Origin: Ferrimonas balearica DSM 9799
GTDB lineage: Bacteria > Pseudomonadota > Gammaproteobacteria > Enterobacterales > Shewanellaceae
Direction of reading: 5' to 3'
Assembly (NCBI RefSeq): GCF_000148645.1
Contig: NC_014541.1
Span: 4,115,139 to 4,179,138 of the forward strand
DNA length: 64,000 nucleotides
In this document: positions 9,808 through 19,238 of the stretch, piece after piece
How positions within the stretch are numbered: position 1 is the first letter of the stretch
Layout: the number at the start of each line of letters is the position of its first letter
Made by a program: the position numbers and the translations under genes
The notes under the pieces: generated by a model
Told to the model about the DNA's origin: nothing
The model's database searches: none
What the model saw: only the letters and a program-made list of their open reading frames with translations

Positions 9808-10237
9808 ACACCTCGATGCCGTGCTGCCGAAGCAGCGCGGCCGTCACCCCCTCTCCCACCACCAACTGACCATCGAAACGGCCTGAATAGATGCGGGTAT
9901 TGCCGCAGGACGGGCTGTTGGCTTTCAGCAGTGCCAGGCGAATCCCATAACGCTGGCACAGCGCCAGGGCCACCCGGGCCCCCCGGTGGAAGGCCAGACT
10001 GACGTCGTCGCCCCCCTCGGTTCTTACCCGGCCCTTTTCGCCAAGCTCTGCGGCTGGCCGGGGCACCGGCAACCCGCCCGCCACCTCGGGGCACACCGTC
10101 AACAGCAACCCCGCCTTCTCCCACTGGGCTAAACGGGGGTCTGCCAGCCCTTTGGCCTGGCCGTCATAACGTACCGGTTGGCCCAGCAAACAGGCGCTGG
10201 TCAGCACTCGGAAACCGGACGATTGTTGACAATCCAT
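9737..10237 (-). CDS. DUF523 family protein
   Basis: Typical DUF523 motifs are visible: SACLLGQPVRYDG near the N-terminus, CPEVAGGLPVPRPAAE, and LLKANSPSCGN. These conserved cysteines suggest a metal or redox role, but the function is unknown. The start MDCQQSSGFRVLTSACLLG was preferred, with GGAG about ten bases upstream, giving 166 residues, normal for the family. A much longer upstream frame would run through the prp regulatory region and is not family-like. The 3' end overlaps the acyltransferase gene on the other strand. Confidence 0.8.
   Translation of the reverse strand: MDCQQSSGFRVLTSACLLGQPVRYDGQAKGLADPRLAQWEKAGLLLTVCPEVAGGLPVPRPAAELGEKGRVRTEGGDDVSLAFHRGARVALALCQRYGIRLALLKANSPSCGNTRIYSGRFDGQLVVGEGVTAALLRQHGIEVFNETQLDQLAQALDRTAPAPAAD
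10223..10232. promoter_or_regulatory. Candidate GntR operator, copy 1
   Basis: ttgttgacaa lies within a perfect attgt-tg-acaat dyad at the start of the DUF523 gene. The pattern fits the TNGT..ACNA type of site known for FadR/FCD-subfamily GntR regulators. An identical decamer occurs 132 bp further on, directly upstream of the GntR gene. Confidence 0.45.
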
Positions 10238-10335
10238 CTCATTCTCCATTCGTCGAAAGTCTAACCCACCCTGAGAAAGCCCCAATTTTAGCGGCTTTAA
10301 TCGTAATCCGTTGCGAAAGATTGCCACTGATTCGA

Positions 10336-10349
10336 TGACGCAAGCGTCA
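10336..10349. repeat. Inverted repeat upstream of the GntR-prp operon
   Basis: tgacgc-aa-gcgtca, a perfect six-base inverted repeat with a two-base spacer, six bases before the second ttgttgacaa copy. Its placement in the promoter region suggests a protein-binding site; the protein is not known. Confidence 0.4.
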
Positions 10350-10354
10350 ACATT

Positions 10355-10364
10355 TTGTTGACAA
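10355..10364. promoter_or_regulatory. Candidate GntR operator, copy 2, overlapping a -35-like TTGACA
   Basis: ttgttgacaa repeats the decamer at 10223-10232. It contains a consensus -35 hexamer TTGACA (10358-10363); no good -10 is visible at the right distance. A regulator bound here would occlude the promoter, consistent with autorepression by the GntR protein encoded 67 bp downstream. Confidence 0.5.
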
Positions 10365-10430
10365 TAATGGTGATCGCGCGCACAGTTTCTGCACCTTTTT
10401 TCATCAGCGCCCTGCGCAAATGGACAGTCT

Positions 10431-11099
10431 GTGAGCGAAAGCAAGCAACCGACCTTAGCCGACCGCACCCTGAGTGAGCTGCAAAATGCCATCATTCAGG
10501 GCGACCTTGCACCGGGCAGCAAGATCAATGAGCAGGAGCTGGCAGCCCGCTATGGTGTCAGCCGCGGCCCGCTGCGGGAAGCCCTGCAGCGACTGGAACA
10601 GCGCCGCCTGGTGGAGCGCATCCCCCATGTCGGCGCCACGGTGGTCAGGCTGACGCCGGAAAAGCTCCGCGACCTTTACCAGGTCCGGGCCGAGCTCGAG
10701 GCGATGGCCTGCCGGCTTGCCGCGCAACGCATCACCCCATCTCAGGTCAACGCCCTGACCGAACTGCTCGACCGCCAGCAGGTGGTGTTCTCACAGCCTG
10801 AGCTGCCCCCCATTCAGGACGACATCGATTTCCATTTTGGCCTGATCCAGGCCAGTGGCAATTCCACCCTGATCACCACCCTCACCGGTGATCTCTACTA
10901 CCAGCTACAGATGTACCGCAACCAATGCAGCAGTGGACGACGTCCACTCGAGGCGCTGGCGCAACACCGCCGCATCCTCGACGCCGTGGCCCAGGGCGAC
11001 GGTGAACTGGCCGCGCTGCTGATGCGCCGCCATATCGAGGCCGGCGCCCGTCACACCGCCCAGCTGCTGCGTCAAACCATGGAGGAGTTAACCGCATGA
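10431..11099 (+). CDS. GntR-family (FCD/FadR-like) regulator of the methylcitrate operon
   Basis: The N-terminal winged helix-turn-helix is clear ([40 protein letters not shown]). The C-terminal all-helical FCD ligand-binding domain contains the usual Asp/His metal-site residues ([24 protein letters not shown]). Start is GTG with only a weak ribosome site. The stop overlaps the prpB ATG, so regulator and enzymes are co-transcribed. The likely ligand is a propionate-pathway intermediate, inferred from context. It replaces the sigma-54 activator PrpR used by enterics. Confidence 0.9.
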   Translation: MSESKQPTLADRTLSELQNAIIQGDLAPGSKINEQELAARYGVSRGPLREALQRLEQRRLVERIPHVGATVVRLTPEKLRDLYQVRAELEAMACRLAAQRITPSQVNALTELLDRQQVVFSQPELPPIQDDIDFHFGLIQASGNSTLITTLTGDLYYQLQMYRNQCSSGRRPLEALAQHRRILDAVAQGDGELAALLMRRHIEAGARHTAQLLRQTMEELTA

Positions 11100-11968
11100 C
11101 CCCAGGACAGAAATTTCGCCACGCCGTCGCCACCGCCAAGCCGTTGCAGATCGTCGGTACCGTTAACGCTTACTTTGCCCTGATGGCGGAGCGGGTTGGC
11201 CATCAGGCGCTGTACCTCTCCGGGGCCGGTGTTGCCAACGCCTCCTACGGCCTGCCGGATCTGGGCATGACCTCCATGAATGACGTGCTGATCGACGCCA
11301 GCCGCATCACCTCCGCCACCGATCTGCCGCTGCTGGTCGACATCGACACCGGCTGGGGCGGCGCTTTCAACATCGCCCGCACCATCAAAGAGTTCGAGAA
11401 AGCCCGTGTCGCCGCCGTGCATATGGAAGACCAGGTCGCCCAGAAGCGCTGCGGTCACCGCCCCAACAAGGCGGTGGTCAGCATCGACGAGATGTGTGAC
11501 CGCATCAAAGCCGCCGTGGACGCCCGTACTGACGAAAGCTTCGTCATCATGGCCCGCACCGATGCGGTGGCGGTTGAGGGATTGGAGTCCGGCATTGAGC
11601 GCGCCCAGGCCTATCTGGAAGCCGGTGCCGACATGATCTTTGCCGAAGCGCTGACCGAACTGGACCAATACCGCCAGTTCAAGGCCCAGGTAAAAGCCCC
11701 GATCCTGGCCAACATGACCGAATTTGGTAAGACCGAGCTGTTCGACAAGGCCGACCTGTATGACGCCGGTGCCGACATGGTGCTCTACCCGCTGGGCGCC
11801 TTCCGGGCCGCCAACGCTGCCGCCCTCAAGGTGTTCGAGGCCCTGATGCAGGACGGTCACCAGCGCAGTCAGGTCGCGGCGATGCAGACCCGCGCGGAGC
11901 TGTACGACTTCCTCGGCTACCACAGCTACGAGGACAAGCTGGACACCCTCTTCAAAGAAGGCAAGTGA
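11096..11968 (+). CDS. prpB: 2-methylisocitrate lyase PrpB
   Basis: Cleaves 2-methylisocitrate to pyruvate and succinate, the last step of the methylcitrate cycle for propionate. It belongs to the isocitrate lyase/PEP mutase superfamily: metal-binding DIDTGWGG, active-site loop [12 protein letters not shown] with the catalytic cysteine, and AEALTEL. 290 residues is the normal size. It overlaps the GntR gene by 4 bp and precedes prpC by 50 bp. Confidence 0.96.
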   Translation: MTPGQKFRHAVATAKPLQIVGTVNAYFALMAERVGHQALYLSGAGVANASYGLPDLGMTSMNDVLIDASRITSATDLPLLVDIDTGWGGAFNIARTIKEFEKARVAAVHMEDQVAQKRCGHRPNKAVVSIDEMCDRIKAAVDARTDESFVIMARTDAVAVEGLESGIERAQAYLEAGADMIFAEALTELDQYRQFKAQVKAPILANMTEFGKTELFDKADLYDAGADMVLYPLGAFRAANAAALKVFEALMQDGHQRSQVAAMQTRAELYDFLGYHSYEDKLDTLFKEGK

Positions 11969-12018
11969 GCGGTCACTGAGAAGACTGACGGATTAGAACA
12001 AGGATAAGGAGCGTTAAC

Positions 12019-13143
12019 ATGACTAAGCCCATTGGTGGCGCCGGCCTGCGTGGCCAGAGCGCCGGTGAAACTGCACTGTGTACCGTTGGCAAAACCGGTG
12101 CCGGCCTGACCTACCGCGGCTACGACATCGCCGTACTGGCTGCCAAGGCCGAATTTGAAGAGGTGGCCTACCTGCTGCTGTACGGCAAGCTGCCCAATGT
12201 GACCGAACTGGCTGCCTACAAAACCAAGCTGAAGGGGATGCGCGCCCTGCCGGAGGCCCTGAAAACCGTGCTGGAGCAGATCCCGGCCGACGCCCACCCG
12301 ATGGACGTGATGCGCACCGGCTGCTCCATGCTGGGCAACCTGGAAACCGAGCAGGACTTTGCCGAGCAGCACGACCACATCGACCGCATGCTGGCGATCT
12401 TCCCGGGCCTGATCAACTACTGGTACAACTACAGCCACCACGGCAAGCGTGTCGACGTGGTGACCGACGCCGATTCCATCGCCGAGCAGTTCCTCTGGAC
12501 CCTGCACGACGCCAAGCCGGACCCGCTGCATGTGCAGGTGATGCACGCGTCGCTGATCCTCTATGCCGAGCATGAGTTCAACGCCTCCACCTTCACCGCC
12601 CGCGTCTGCGCCTCCACTCTGTCCGATATCCACAGCTGCGTGACCGGCGCCATCGGCTCCCTGCGTGGCCCGCTGCACGGCGGCGCCAACGAAGCCGCCA
12701 TGGACATGATTGAGCGGTGGCAAACGGCCGACGAAGCGGAAGCTGAGATCATGGGTATGCTGGCCCGCAAGGATAAGATCATGGGCTTCGGCCACGCCAT
12801 CTACCGCGAGTCCGATCCCCGTAACGCCATCATCAAGGCCTGGTCGCAAAAGCTGGCCGAGCAGGTGGGCGATACCCGCCTGTACGCGGTGTCTGAGCGT
12901 GTTGAAGCGGTGATGTGGCGCGAGAAGAAGCTGTTCTGTAACGCCGACTTCTTCCACGCCAGCGCGTACCACTTTATGAACATCCCCACCAAGCTGTTCA
13001 CCCCCATCTTCGTGTGCTCCCGCGTTTCCGGCTGGACCGCCCACGTGATGGAACAACGCGCCAACAACCGCATCATCCGCCCCAGCGCGGATTACACCGG
13101 CCCGGAAAGCGCCGAATGGGTGGCCATCGAAGATCGCCCCTGA
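12019..13143 (+). CDS. prpC: 2-methylcitrate synthase PrpC
   Basis: Condenses propionyl-CoA with oxaloacetate. A 374-residue short-type citrate synthase fold with catalytic histidines in GPLHGGANEA and GFGHAIY and the aspartate in NADFFHAS. The start is family-typical (MTKPIGGAGLRGQ) with AAGGAG 9 bases upstream. Placement between prpB and acnD makes 2-methylcitrate synthase far more likely than housekeeping citrate synthase. Confidence 0.95.
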   Translation: MTKPIGGAGLRGQSAGETALCTVGKTGAGLTYRGYDIAVLAAKAEFEEVAYLLLYGKLPNVTELAAYKTKLKGMRALPEALKTVLEQIPADAHPMDVMRTGCSMLGNLETEQDFAEQHDHIDRMLAIFPGLINYWYNYSHHGKRVDVVTDADSIAEQFLWTLHDAKPDPLHVQVMHASLILYAEHEFNASTFTARVCASTLSDIHSCVTGAIGSLRGPLHGGANEAAMDMIERWQTADEAEAEIMGMLARKDKIMGFGHAIYRESDPRNAIIKAWSQKLAEQVGDTRLYAVSERVEAVMWREKKLFCNADFFHASAYHFMNIPTKLFTPIFVCSRVSGWTAHVMEQRANNRIIRPSADYTGPESAEWVAIEDRP

Positions 13144-13150
13144 GTCACAG

Positions 13151-13174
13151 CGGGGGCCAATCGGCCCCCGTTTT
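13151..13174 (+). terminator. Terminator-like hairpin between prpC and acnD
   Basis: cgggggcc-aatc-ggcccccg is a perfect eight-base stem with a four-base loop followed by TTTT. A second GC hairpin follows (gccccc..gggggc, about 13175-13190). It begins 8 bp after the prpC stop inside the operon, so it probably lowers expression of acnD-prpF or protects the 3' end of the prpBC mRNA. Confidence 0.65.
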
Positions 13175-13215
13175 GCCCCCAGCCGGGGGCCAGAACGAAC
13201 AGTAAGGTGCCCGCA

Positions 13216-15831
13216 GTGAATAACACCGAATACCGCAAACCCCTGCCCGGAACCGGCCTGGATTATTACGATACCCGCGCCGCCATCGACGCCATCCAGC
13301 CCGGCGCCTACGCCACCCTGCCCTACACCGCCCGCGTCCTGGCGGAACAGCTGGTGCGCCGTTGCGACCCGGCCGAACTGACCGCCAGCCTGGAGCAGAT
13401 CGCCCTGCGCAAACGCGACCGGGACTTCCCCTGGTACCCGGCCCGGGTGGTGTGCCACGACATTCTTGGCCAGACCGCGCTGGTGGATCTGGCCGGTCTG
13501 CGTGACGCCATCGCCGAGCAGGGCGGCGACCCCGCCGCCGTCAACCCCGTGGTCCCGACCCAGCTGATCGTCGACCACTCACTGGCGGTGGAATACGCCG
13601 GGTTCGACCCGGACGCGTTCGAAAAGAACCGCGCCGTGGAGGAGCGTCGCAACGCCGACCGCTTCCACTTTATCGACTGGTGTAAAACCGCCTTCAAAAA
13701 TGTCGATGTGATCCCCGCTGGCAACGGCATCATGCACCAGATCAACCTGGAGAAGATGTCACCGGTGATTCAGGCTCGCGATGGCATCGCCTTCCCGGAC
13801 ACCTGTGTTGGCACCGACAGCCACACCCCGCACGTGGACGCCCTCGGTGTGATCGCCATCGGTGTCGGCGGTCTGGAAGCGGAAACCGTAATGCTGGGCC
13901 GTCCCTCGATGATGCGCCTGCCTCAGATCGTCGGCGTCAAGCTGACCGGCCAGCGCCAGCCCGGCATCACCGCCACCGACATCGTGCTGGCCCTGACCGA
14001 GTTCCTGCGCCGCGAGCGCGTGGTGTCCGCCTATCTGGAGTTCTTTGGTGAAGGGGCCGACAGCCTCACCATCGGCGACCGCGCCACCATCGCCAACATG
14101 ACCCCGGAGTTCGGGGCCACCGCCGGCATGTTCTACATCGACCAGCAAACGCTGGATTACCTGACCCTGACCGGCCGCGAGCCGGAGCAGGTCAAACTGG
14201 TGGAGCAGTACGCCAAAACCACCGGACTGTGGGCCGATGACCTCAAGACCGCCCAGTATGAGCGGGTGCTGGAGTTTGATCTGGCCAGCGTCTGCCGCAA
14301 TATGGCCGGCCCATCTAACCCGCACCGTCGCCTGCCCACCAGCGCCCTGACCGAGCGTGGCATCGCCACCGATCTGGCCGAAGCGCAGCAGCAGGAGGCC
14401 GCAGGCCAGCTGCCGGATGGCGCCGTCATCATCGCTGCGATCACCAGCTGCACCAACACCTCCAACCCGCGCAACGTAGTCGCCGCCGGGCTGGTGGCCA
14501 AAAAAGCCAATGCGCTGGGGCTGATCCGCAAGCCCTGGGTGAAATCCTCCTTTGCCCCCGGCTCCAAGGTGGCCCGACTCTACCTCGAAGCCTCCGGGCT
14601 GCTGCCGGAGCTGGAGAAGCTGGGCTTTGGCATCGTCGCCTACGCCTGCACCACCTGTAACGGCATGAGCGGCGCGCTGGACCCGGTGATCCAGCAGGAG
14701 ATCATCGACCGCGATCTGTACGCCACTGCGGTGCTGTCCGGTAACCGTAACTTTGATGGTCGCATCCACCCCTACGCCAAACAGGCGTTCCTGGCCTCGC
14801 CGCCGCTGGTGGTGGCTTACGCCATTGCCGGTACCGTCCGCTTTGATATCGAGCAGGATGTGCTGGGTCACGACGCCCAGGGCAACGCCATCACCCTGAA
14901 GGACCTGTGGCCCTCAGACGACGAGATCGACGCCATCGTGCGGGATTTCGTCAAGCCGGAGCAGTTCCGCTCGGTGTACGAGCCGATGTTTGACCTCAGC
15001 GTCGACTACGGTGAATCCAACCCGCCGCTGTACGACTGGCGCCCCATGTCCACCTACATCCGTCGTCCCCCTTATTGGGAGGGCGCGCTGGCCGGTGAAC
15101 GCACCCTTAAGGGGATGCGCCCGCTGGCGGTGCTGGGTGACAACATCACCACCGACCACCTCTCCCCCTCCAACGCCATCCTGGCCAGCAGTGCAGCAGG
15201 GGAATACCTGGCGAAGATGGGCCTGCCGGAGGAGGACTTTAACTCCTACGCCACCCACCGTGGCGATCACCTGACCGCCCAGCGCGCCACCTTTGCCAAC
15301 CCCAAACTGCTCAACGAGATGGTGCGGGACGCCGGAGGCGAAGTGCGCCAGGGCTCACTGGCCCGCATCGAGCCGGAGGGCAAGGTCACCCGCATGTGGG
15401 AAGCGATTGAAACCTACATGGAGCGCAAGCAGCCGCTGATCATCGTGGCTGGCGCGGATTACGGTCAGGGCTCAAGCCGCGACTGGGCCGCCAAGGGCGT
15501 GCGTCTGGCTGGGGTGGAAGCGATTGTGGCCGAAGGGTTCGAGCGCATCCACCGCACCAACCTGGTGGGCATGGGTGTGCTGCCGCTGGAGTTCCAGCCT
15601 GGCACCACCCGCCTGAGCCTCGGCCTGGACGGCACCGAAAGCTACGATGTGCTGGGCCAGCGCACCCCGGGTGCCACCCTGACTCTGCTGGTGCACCGCC
15701 GTAATGGTGAAACCCTTGAGGTGCCGGTGACCTGCCGCCTCGACACCGCCGAAGAGGTACGGGTTTACGACGCCGGTGGTGTACTGCAGCGCTTTGCCAA
15801 GGATTTCCTGGCCAGTGAGGGGGCACGATGA
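13216..15831 (+). CDS. acnD: AcnD-type aconitase: Fe/S-dependent 2-methylcitrate dehydratase
   Basis: Dehydrates 2-methylcitrate to 2-methyl-aconitate (trans form), working with PrpF in place of PrpD. Aconitase-superfamily iron-sulfur cysteines are in ITSCTNTSNP and YACTTCNGMSG; the C-terminal swivelling domain has the substrate-binding GADYGQGSSRDWAAKG. The second GTG (MNNTEYRKPLPGTGLDYYD) was chosen as start because TAAGG sits eight bases upstream and it matches the usual N-terminus; a GTG nine bases earlier is possible. 871 residues. Overlaps prpF by 4 bp. Confidence 0.95.
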   Translation: MNNTEYRKPLPGTGLDYYDTRAAIDAIQPGAYATLPYTARVLAEQLVRRCDPAELTASLEQIALRKRDRDFPWYPARVVCHDILGQTALVDLAGLRDAIAEQGGDPAAVNPVVPTQLIVDHSLAVEYAGFDPDAFEKNRAVEERRNADRFHFIDWCKTAFKNVDVIPAGNGIMHQINLEKMSPVIQARDGIAFPDTCVGTDSHTPHVDALGVIAIGVGGLEAETVMLGRPSMMRLPQIVGVKLTGQRQPGITATDIVLALTEFLRRERVVSAYLEFFGEGADSLTIGDRATIANMTPEFGATAGMFYIDQQTLDYLTLTGREPEQVKLVEQYAKTTGLWADDLKTAQYERVLEFDLASVCRNMAGPSNPHRRLPTSALTERGIATDLAEAQQQEAAGQLPDGAVIIAAITSCTNTSNPRNVVAAGLVAKKANALGLIRKPWVKSSFAPGSKVARLYLEASGLLPELEKLGFGIVAYACTTCNGMSGALDPVIQQEIIDRDLYATAVLSGNRNFDGRIHPYAKQAFLASPPLVVAYAIAGTVRFDIEQDVLGHDAQGNAITLKDLWPSDDEIDAIVRDFVKPEQFRSVYEPMFDLSVDYGESNPPLYDWRPMSTYIRRPPYWEGALAGERTLKGMRPLAVLGDNITTDHLSPSNAILASSAAGEYLAKMGLPEEDFNSYATHRGDHLTAQRATFANPKLLNEMVRDAGGEVRQGSLARIEPEGKVTRMWEAIETYMERKQPLIIVAGADYGQGSSRDWAAKGVRLAGVEAIVAEGFERIHRTNLVGMGVLPLEFQPGTTRLSLGLDGTESYDVLGQRTPGATLTLLVHRRNGETLEVPVTCRLDTAEEVRVYDAGGVLQRFAKDFLASEGAR

Positions 15832-17003
15832 GCCACCAACCGCAACGCCGCATCGCCGCCACCTACATGCGTGGTGGCACCAGCAAAGGCGTGTTCTTTA
15901 AGCTGACCGACCTGCCCGTCGAGGCGCAGGTGGCCGGGCCGCAGCGGGATGCCATCCTGCTGCGGGTGATCGGCAGCCCGGATCCCTACGGTAAGCACAC
16001 CGACGGCATGGGCGGCGCCACCTCCAGCACCAGCAAAACCGTGATTCTGTCCCCCAGCGAGCGCCCGGAGCACGATGTCGACTACCTGTTTGGTCAGGTC
16101 GCCATCGACCAACCGGTGATCGACTGGAGCGGCAACTGCGGCAACCTGACGGCGGCGGTGGGCGCCTTCGCCATTGAGCAGGGGCTGGTGGCACCGGAAC
16201 GGGTGCCGGACAACGGCTTCTGTACCGTGCGGATCTGGCAGGCCAACATCGGCAAGACCATTCTGGCCCGGGTGCCGATCACTGATGGTCAGGTGCAGGA
16301 GACCGGCGACTTTGAGCTGGATGGGGTGACCTTCCCCGCCGCCGAAGTGGCCGTCACCTTTACCGACCCCGCCGACGGTGCACTGTTTCCCACCGGCGCC
16401 AAGGTGGATGAGCTGGAGGTGCCGGAGTCGCTGGTGGCCGGTGGCCGCCTGCCAGTGACCTTGATCAACGCTGGCATCCCCACCGTGTTCGCCCGGGCCG
16501 AAGACCTGGGCTACCAGGGCACCGAGCTGCAGGAGGCGATCAATGGTGACCCGGCCGCACTGGCGCGCTTCGAGCAGCTGCGCGCCTACGGTGCCCTGAA
16601 GATGGGGCTGATCAGCGATTTGAGCGAGGCTGCCAGCCGCGCCCACACACCGAAGATCGCCTTCGTTACCGGCCCGAAAGCCTATACCGCCTCCAGCGGC
16701 AAAGCGATTGAAGCCAGCGACATCGATCTGAACGTGCGGGCCCTGTCGATGGGCAAGCTGCACCACGCCATGATGGGCACCGCCGCCGTCGCCATCGCCG
16801 TGGCCGCCGCCATTCCGGGTACCCTGGTCAATGAGGCCGTCGCGGGAGAGGTATCGGGTCAGGTCCGATTTGGCCACCCCTCGGGCACCCTGAAAGTGGG
16901 GGCGGAAGTGGTGGAGCAGGACGGCCAATGGCAAGCCCGTTCGGTGACCATGAGCCGCAGTGCCCGGGTGTTGATGGAAGGCGCGGTGCGCATCCCCATC
17001 TAA
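15828..17003 (+). CDS. prpF: 2-methylaconitate cis-trans isomerase PrpF
   Basis: Isomerises the AcnD product to cis-2-methylaconitate so that aconitase B can hydrate it; AcnD and PrpF are an obligate pair in family knowledge. Diaminopimelate-epimerase-like fold: N-terminal MRGGTSKGVFF and the GNCGNLTAAVGAF segment carry the catalytic positions. 391 residues, normal length. Last gene of the operon, followed by a strong bidirectional terminator. Confidence 0.96.
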   Translation: MSHQPQRRIAATYMRGGTSKGVFFKLTDLPVEAQVAGPQRDAILLRVIGSPDPYGKHTDGMGGATSSTSKTVILSPSERPEHDVDYLFGQVAIDQPVIDWSGNCGNLTAAVGAFAIEQGLVAPERVPDNGFCTVRIWQANIGKTILARVPITDGQVQETGDFELDGVTFPAAEVAVTFTDPADGALFPTGAKVDELEVPESLVAGGRLPVTLINAGIPTVFARAEDLGYQGTELQEAINGDPAALARFEQLRAYGALKMGLISDLSEAASRAHTPKIAFVTGPKAYTASSGKAIEASDIDLNVRALSMGKLHHAMMGTAAVAIAVAAAIPGTLVNEAVAGEVSGQVRFGHPSGTLKVGAEVVEQDGQWQARSVTMSRSARVLMEGAVRIPI

Positions 17004-17020
17004 CACCCTGACTAAAAAGC

Positions 17021-17048
17021 AAAAAGCCCCGTAATAACGGGGCTTTTT
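17021..17048. terminator. Bidirectional rho-independent terminator
   Basis: aaaaagccccgt-aata-acggggcttttt: a symmetric hairpin with A tract before and T tract after. It separates prpF from the convergent lipoprotein gene and can stop both. Confidence 0.92.
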
Positions 17049-17070
17049 TGATGTCCGGTTACGCGACGGC

Positions 17071-17475
17071 TTACTCAGCCTGTTGCGCGCTGTCGTCCTG
17101 AGCCGCTTTCATTTCGGCGATCTGCTGCTCCAACTGCAGTACCCTCAGCTCCGCCTCCAGCTCATCCGCCCGCTTCTCGGCATCGCTGCGATTGTCCTGC
17201 CGCAAGGCATCGGCGGTTTCGGCATTACGGGCGTTCTCCCGGGCCTGCTCAGTGTCGTGCATGGTACCCGCCACCCCACCGGCCACCGCCCCGGCCACGG
17301 CCCCTTTGGCCGCCAACTCCGCATCACCGGTCAGCGCCCCGGCAGTCAGCCCCAACAGCGCCCCACCGGCCGCGCCCTTGTTGCGGGACACGTTCTCATT
17401 GTCGTGGTCAAAAGCGGGGCTGGCACAGCCCATCATCAGGGTGCTGGCAAACAGGGCAATCAGGATGCGTTTCAT
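17071..17475 (-). CDS. Small glycine-zipper lipoprotein
   Basis: A 134-residue precursor with a lipoprotein signal (MKRILIALFASTLMMGC; lipobox LMMGC, lipidated Cys17). Then comes a Gly/Ala-rich zipper (GAAGGALLGLTAGALTGDAELAAKGAVAGAVAGGVAG, split in two halves), followed by a long charged coiled-coil tail rich in Glu, Ala and Gln. Such proteins sit in the outer membrane or periplasm with mostly structural roles; the specific function is unknown. Ends 22 bp from the shared terminator. Confidence 0.8.
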   Translation of the reverse strand: MKRILIALFASTLMMGCASPAFDHDNENVSRNKGAAGGALLGLTAGALTGDAELAAKGAVAGAVAGGVAGTMHDTEQARENARNAETADALRQDNRSDAEKRADELEAELRVLQLEQQIAEMKAAQDDSAQQAE

Positions 17476-17582
17476 GGCGTCGTCCTCCGGTCACTGGTTC
17501 GGTGTCAGGCTCGAAACCGCTGGCCTGGGTTCAGGTCAGGCAGTGTGCAGGAGGACGACTGCAGTCGCGACTTAATTCAAAA

Positions 17583-18566
17583 TTAAGCAGGCTCGGAGGG
17601 GACCATCTCCTGGGCGCCCATGTCGGCCTTGTTCTGGTACATCAGACGGTCGGCTTGCGCCAGCAACTGGTCCAGTGTTGTCGGCTGTTCGGGGTCCCAG
17701 GTCACCGTGCCGCAGGCAAACTCGATCTCATAGGGCTTATCCTGGCACAGCTGGTGTAAGCGGATACGCAACCGCTTCAGCAGCGCTTCCGCCGCCTGAG
17801 GACGACTGCGCGGGAACATCACCACAAACTCGTCGCCGCCCAGGCGGGCGGTCAGGTCATTCACCCGGAAGGTCTCCTGCATCGCCTGCGCCATCAACTT
17901 CAGTGCCACGTCGCCCTCGGCATGGCCCAGTTCATCGTTGATCGCCTTAAAGCTGTTGAGGTCGAGATAGGCGAGCATGGCTGACTTATCCCGGCTGGCA
18001 CACAGCGTCAGGGCGTGTTCCGCCATCATCATAAAGCCGCGACGGTTGGACAGACCGGTCAGCTCATCCCGGGTGGCCAGTTCGGTCACGTTGATCTCGC
18101 GCTCGGTGATGCGGGCCAGGTCCCACAGCGCCTGACGTTCGGACTTCGACAGGGTACGCGGACGGGTGTCCTTGATGCAGAACGCGCCGATGCGCTGGCC
18201 ATCCAGCGAGGTCAGCGGGCAGGCGGCGTAGAAGCGGATATAGGGCTCGCCGGTGACCATGGGGTTATCGACAAAGCGGGGATCATTGAGGGCGTCCGAC
18301 ACTTCGAACAGACCATCATCGAGGATCACGTGGCCACAGAACGAGATGGCACGCGGGGTCTGGGTCACGTCCACGCCGATGCGGGATTTGAACCACTGGC
18401 GATGCTCATCCACCAGACTGATGATGGCAATGGGGGTGTCGAACAGGCGCTGGGCCAGCCGGGTCAGGCGATCAAAGCGTTCTTCAATCGGCGTATCCAG
18501 CAGGTGCAGGCCACGCAGACTGGCCAGTCGCTGAGCTTCATCCAGGGGCCAGGCCGGTACAATCAC
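17583..18566 (-). CDS. GAF-GGDEF diguanylate cyclase
   Basis: Predicted c-di-GMP synthase. Residues about 15-155 form a GAF sensor domain (ERFDRLTRLAQRLFDTPIAIISLVD and FYAACPLTSLDGQRIGAFCI). Residues about 165-320 form the GGDEF domain with the signature GGDEF at 243-247. The RVND inhibitory I-site motif lies five residues ahead (234-237), so product feedback is expected. No membrane segment, hence cytoplasmic. The GTG start has GAGGA eight bases upstream. It appears monocistronic. Confidence 0.93.
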   Translation of the reverse strand: MIVPAWPLDEAQRLASLRGLHLLDTPIEERFDRLTRLAQRLFDTPIAIISLVDEHRQWFKSRIGVDVTQTPRAISFCGHVILDDGLFEVSDALNDPRFVDNPMVTGEPYIRFYAACPLTSLDGQRIGAFCIKDTRPRTLSKSERQALWDLARITEREINVTELATRDELTGLSNRRGFMMMAEHALTLCASRDKSAMLAYLDLNSFKAINDELGHAEGDVALKLMAQAMQETFRVNDLTARLGGDEFVVMFPRSRPQAAEALLKRLRIRLHQLCQDKPYEIEFACGTVTWDPEQPTTLDQLLAQADRLMYQNKADMGAQEMVPSEPA

Positions 18567-18701
18567 AACAATTATCCTCTTGTCACCGGCCCACGTTGGA
18601 AGCCAAAAAGCGCCACTTTAACTGACGTTTAGTCTGGCGCCAGAGGCAAGCGCCGGATCTGAGAGATCGTTGGCAATTTGAACACGTTAGTGGGAACTGA
18701 C

Positions 18702-19181
18702 TTACTCCTGCAACGCGGTTAATGAGGCCAAGTCCAGGGTAAACGGCCCCGCCTGCTTATCCGCGATCAGCAACCCCAGCTGCTGCACATCCTGCCAATC
18801 CAATGCCGGCGCGGAAGGTACCGGACGTCCGCGATAGGTGGCCTGAAAGTCATCCAGGGTGAAACGCAGCGTTTGCCACTGGCCCGCAACGGTATCGAAG
18901 CCCGCCGCATACACGACCCCGTCAAAGCCACCGTGGGTGCGCAGACGCAGCTGGTAACGCTGGCCATCACCGCGCACCCGCAAACTGAGCGCCACCATCT
19001 TCAGCGGTAGACGAACCGGTCGCCGGATGGAGGCAAAACCGCCCCCGTAAGCCAGCGACACCTCACCCTCAAAGCGGGCGCCCTCCTCAATCCGACGATA
19101 ACGGGCCTGGGAGATCCCCCCCATTACCCCGTCGTTGACCGCCAGCCAGGGGGCCACCTCCTGTAAGTCCAACTGCCACAT
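18702..19181 (-). CDS. CIA30 (NDUFAF1-like) family protein
   Basis: A 159-residue protein of the complex I intermediate-associated protein 30 family, a jelly-roll carbohydrate-binding-like fold. The hallmark NDGVMGGISQ is near residue 17, followed by FEGEVSLAYGGGFASIR and a C-terminal TLDLASLTAL strand. In mitochondria the homologue assists complex I assembly; in bacteria the role is unclear. It is flanked by unrelated genes. Confidence 0.8.
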   Translation of the reverse strand: MWQLDLQEVAPWLAVNDGVMGGISQARYRRIEEGARFEGEVSLAYGGGFASIRRPVRLPLKMVALSLRVRGDGQRYQLRLRTHGGFDGVVYAAGFDTVAGQWQTLRFTLDDFQATYRGRPVPSAPALDWQDVQQLGLLIADKQAGPFTLDLASLTALQE

Positions 19182-19238
19182 GCCGTTACCTCAATATCGG
19201 GTTCCATCCTGCTCTTATACTGAACTCAGGAGGGCATC

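Noticed and set aside
11926-13578. A 550-codon minus-strand frame opposite prpC and the start of acnD
   Set aside because: Antisense shadow with Val/Gly/His-rich low-complexity translation; no family features.
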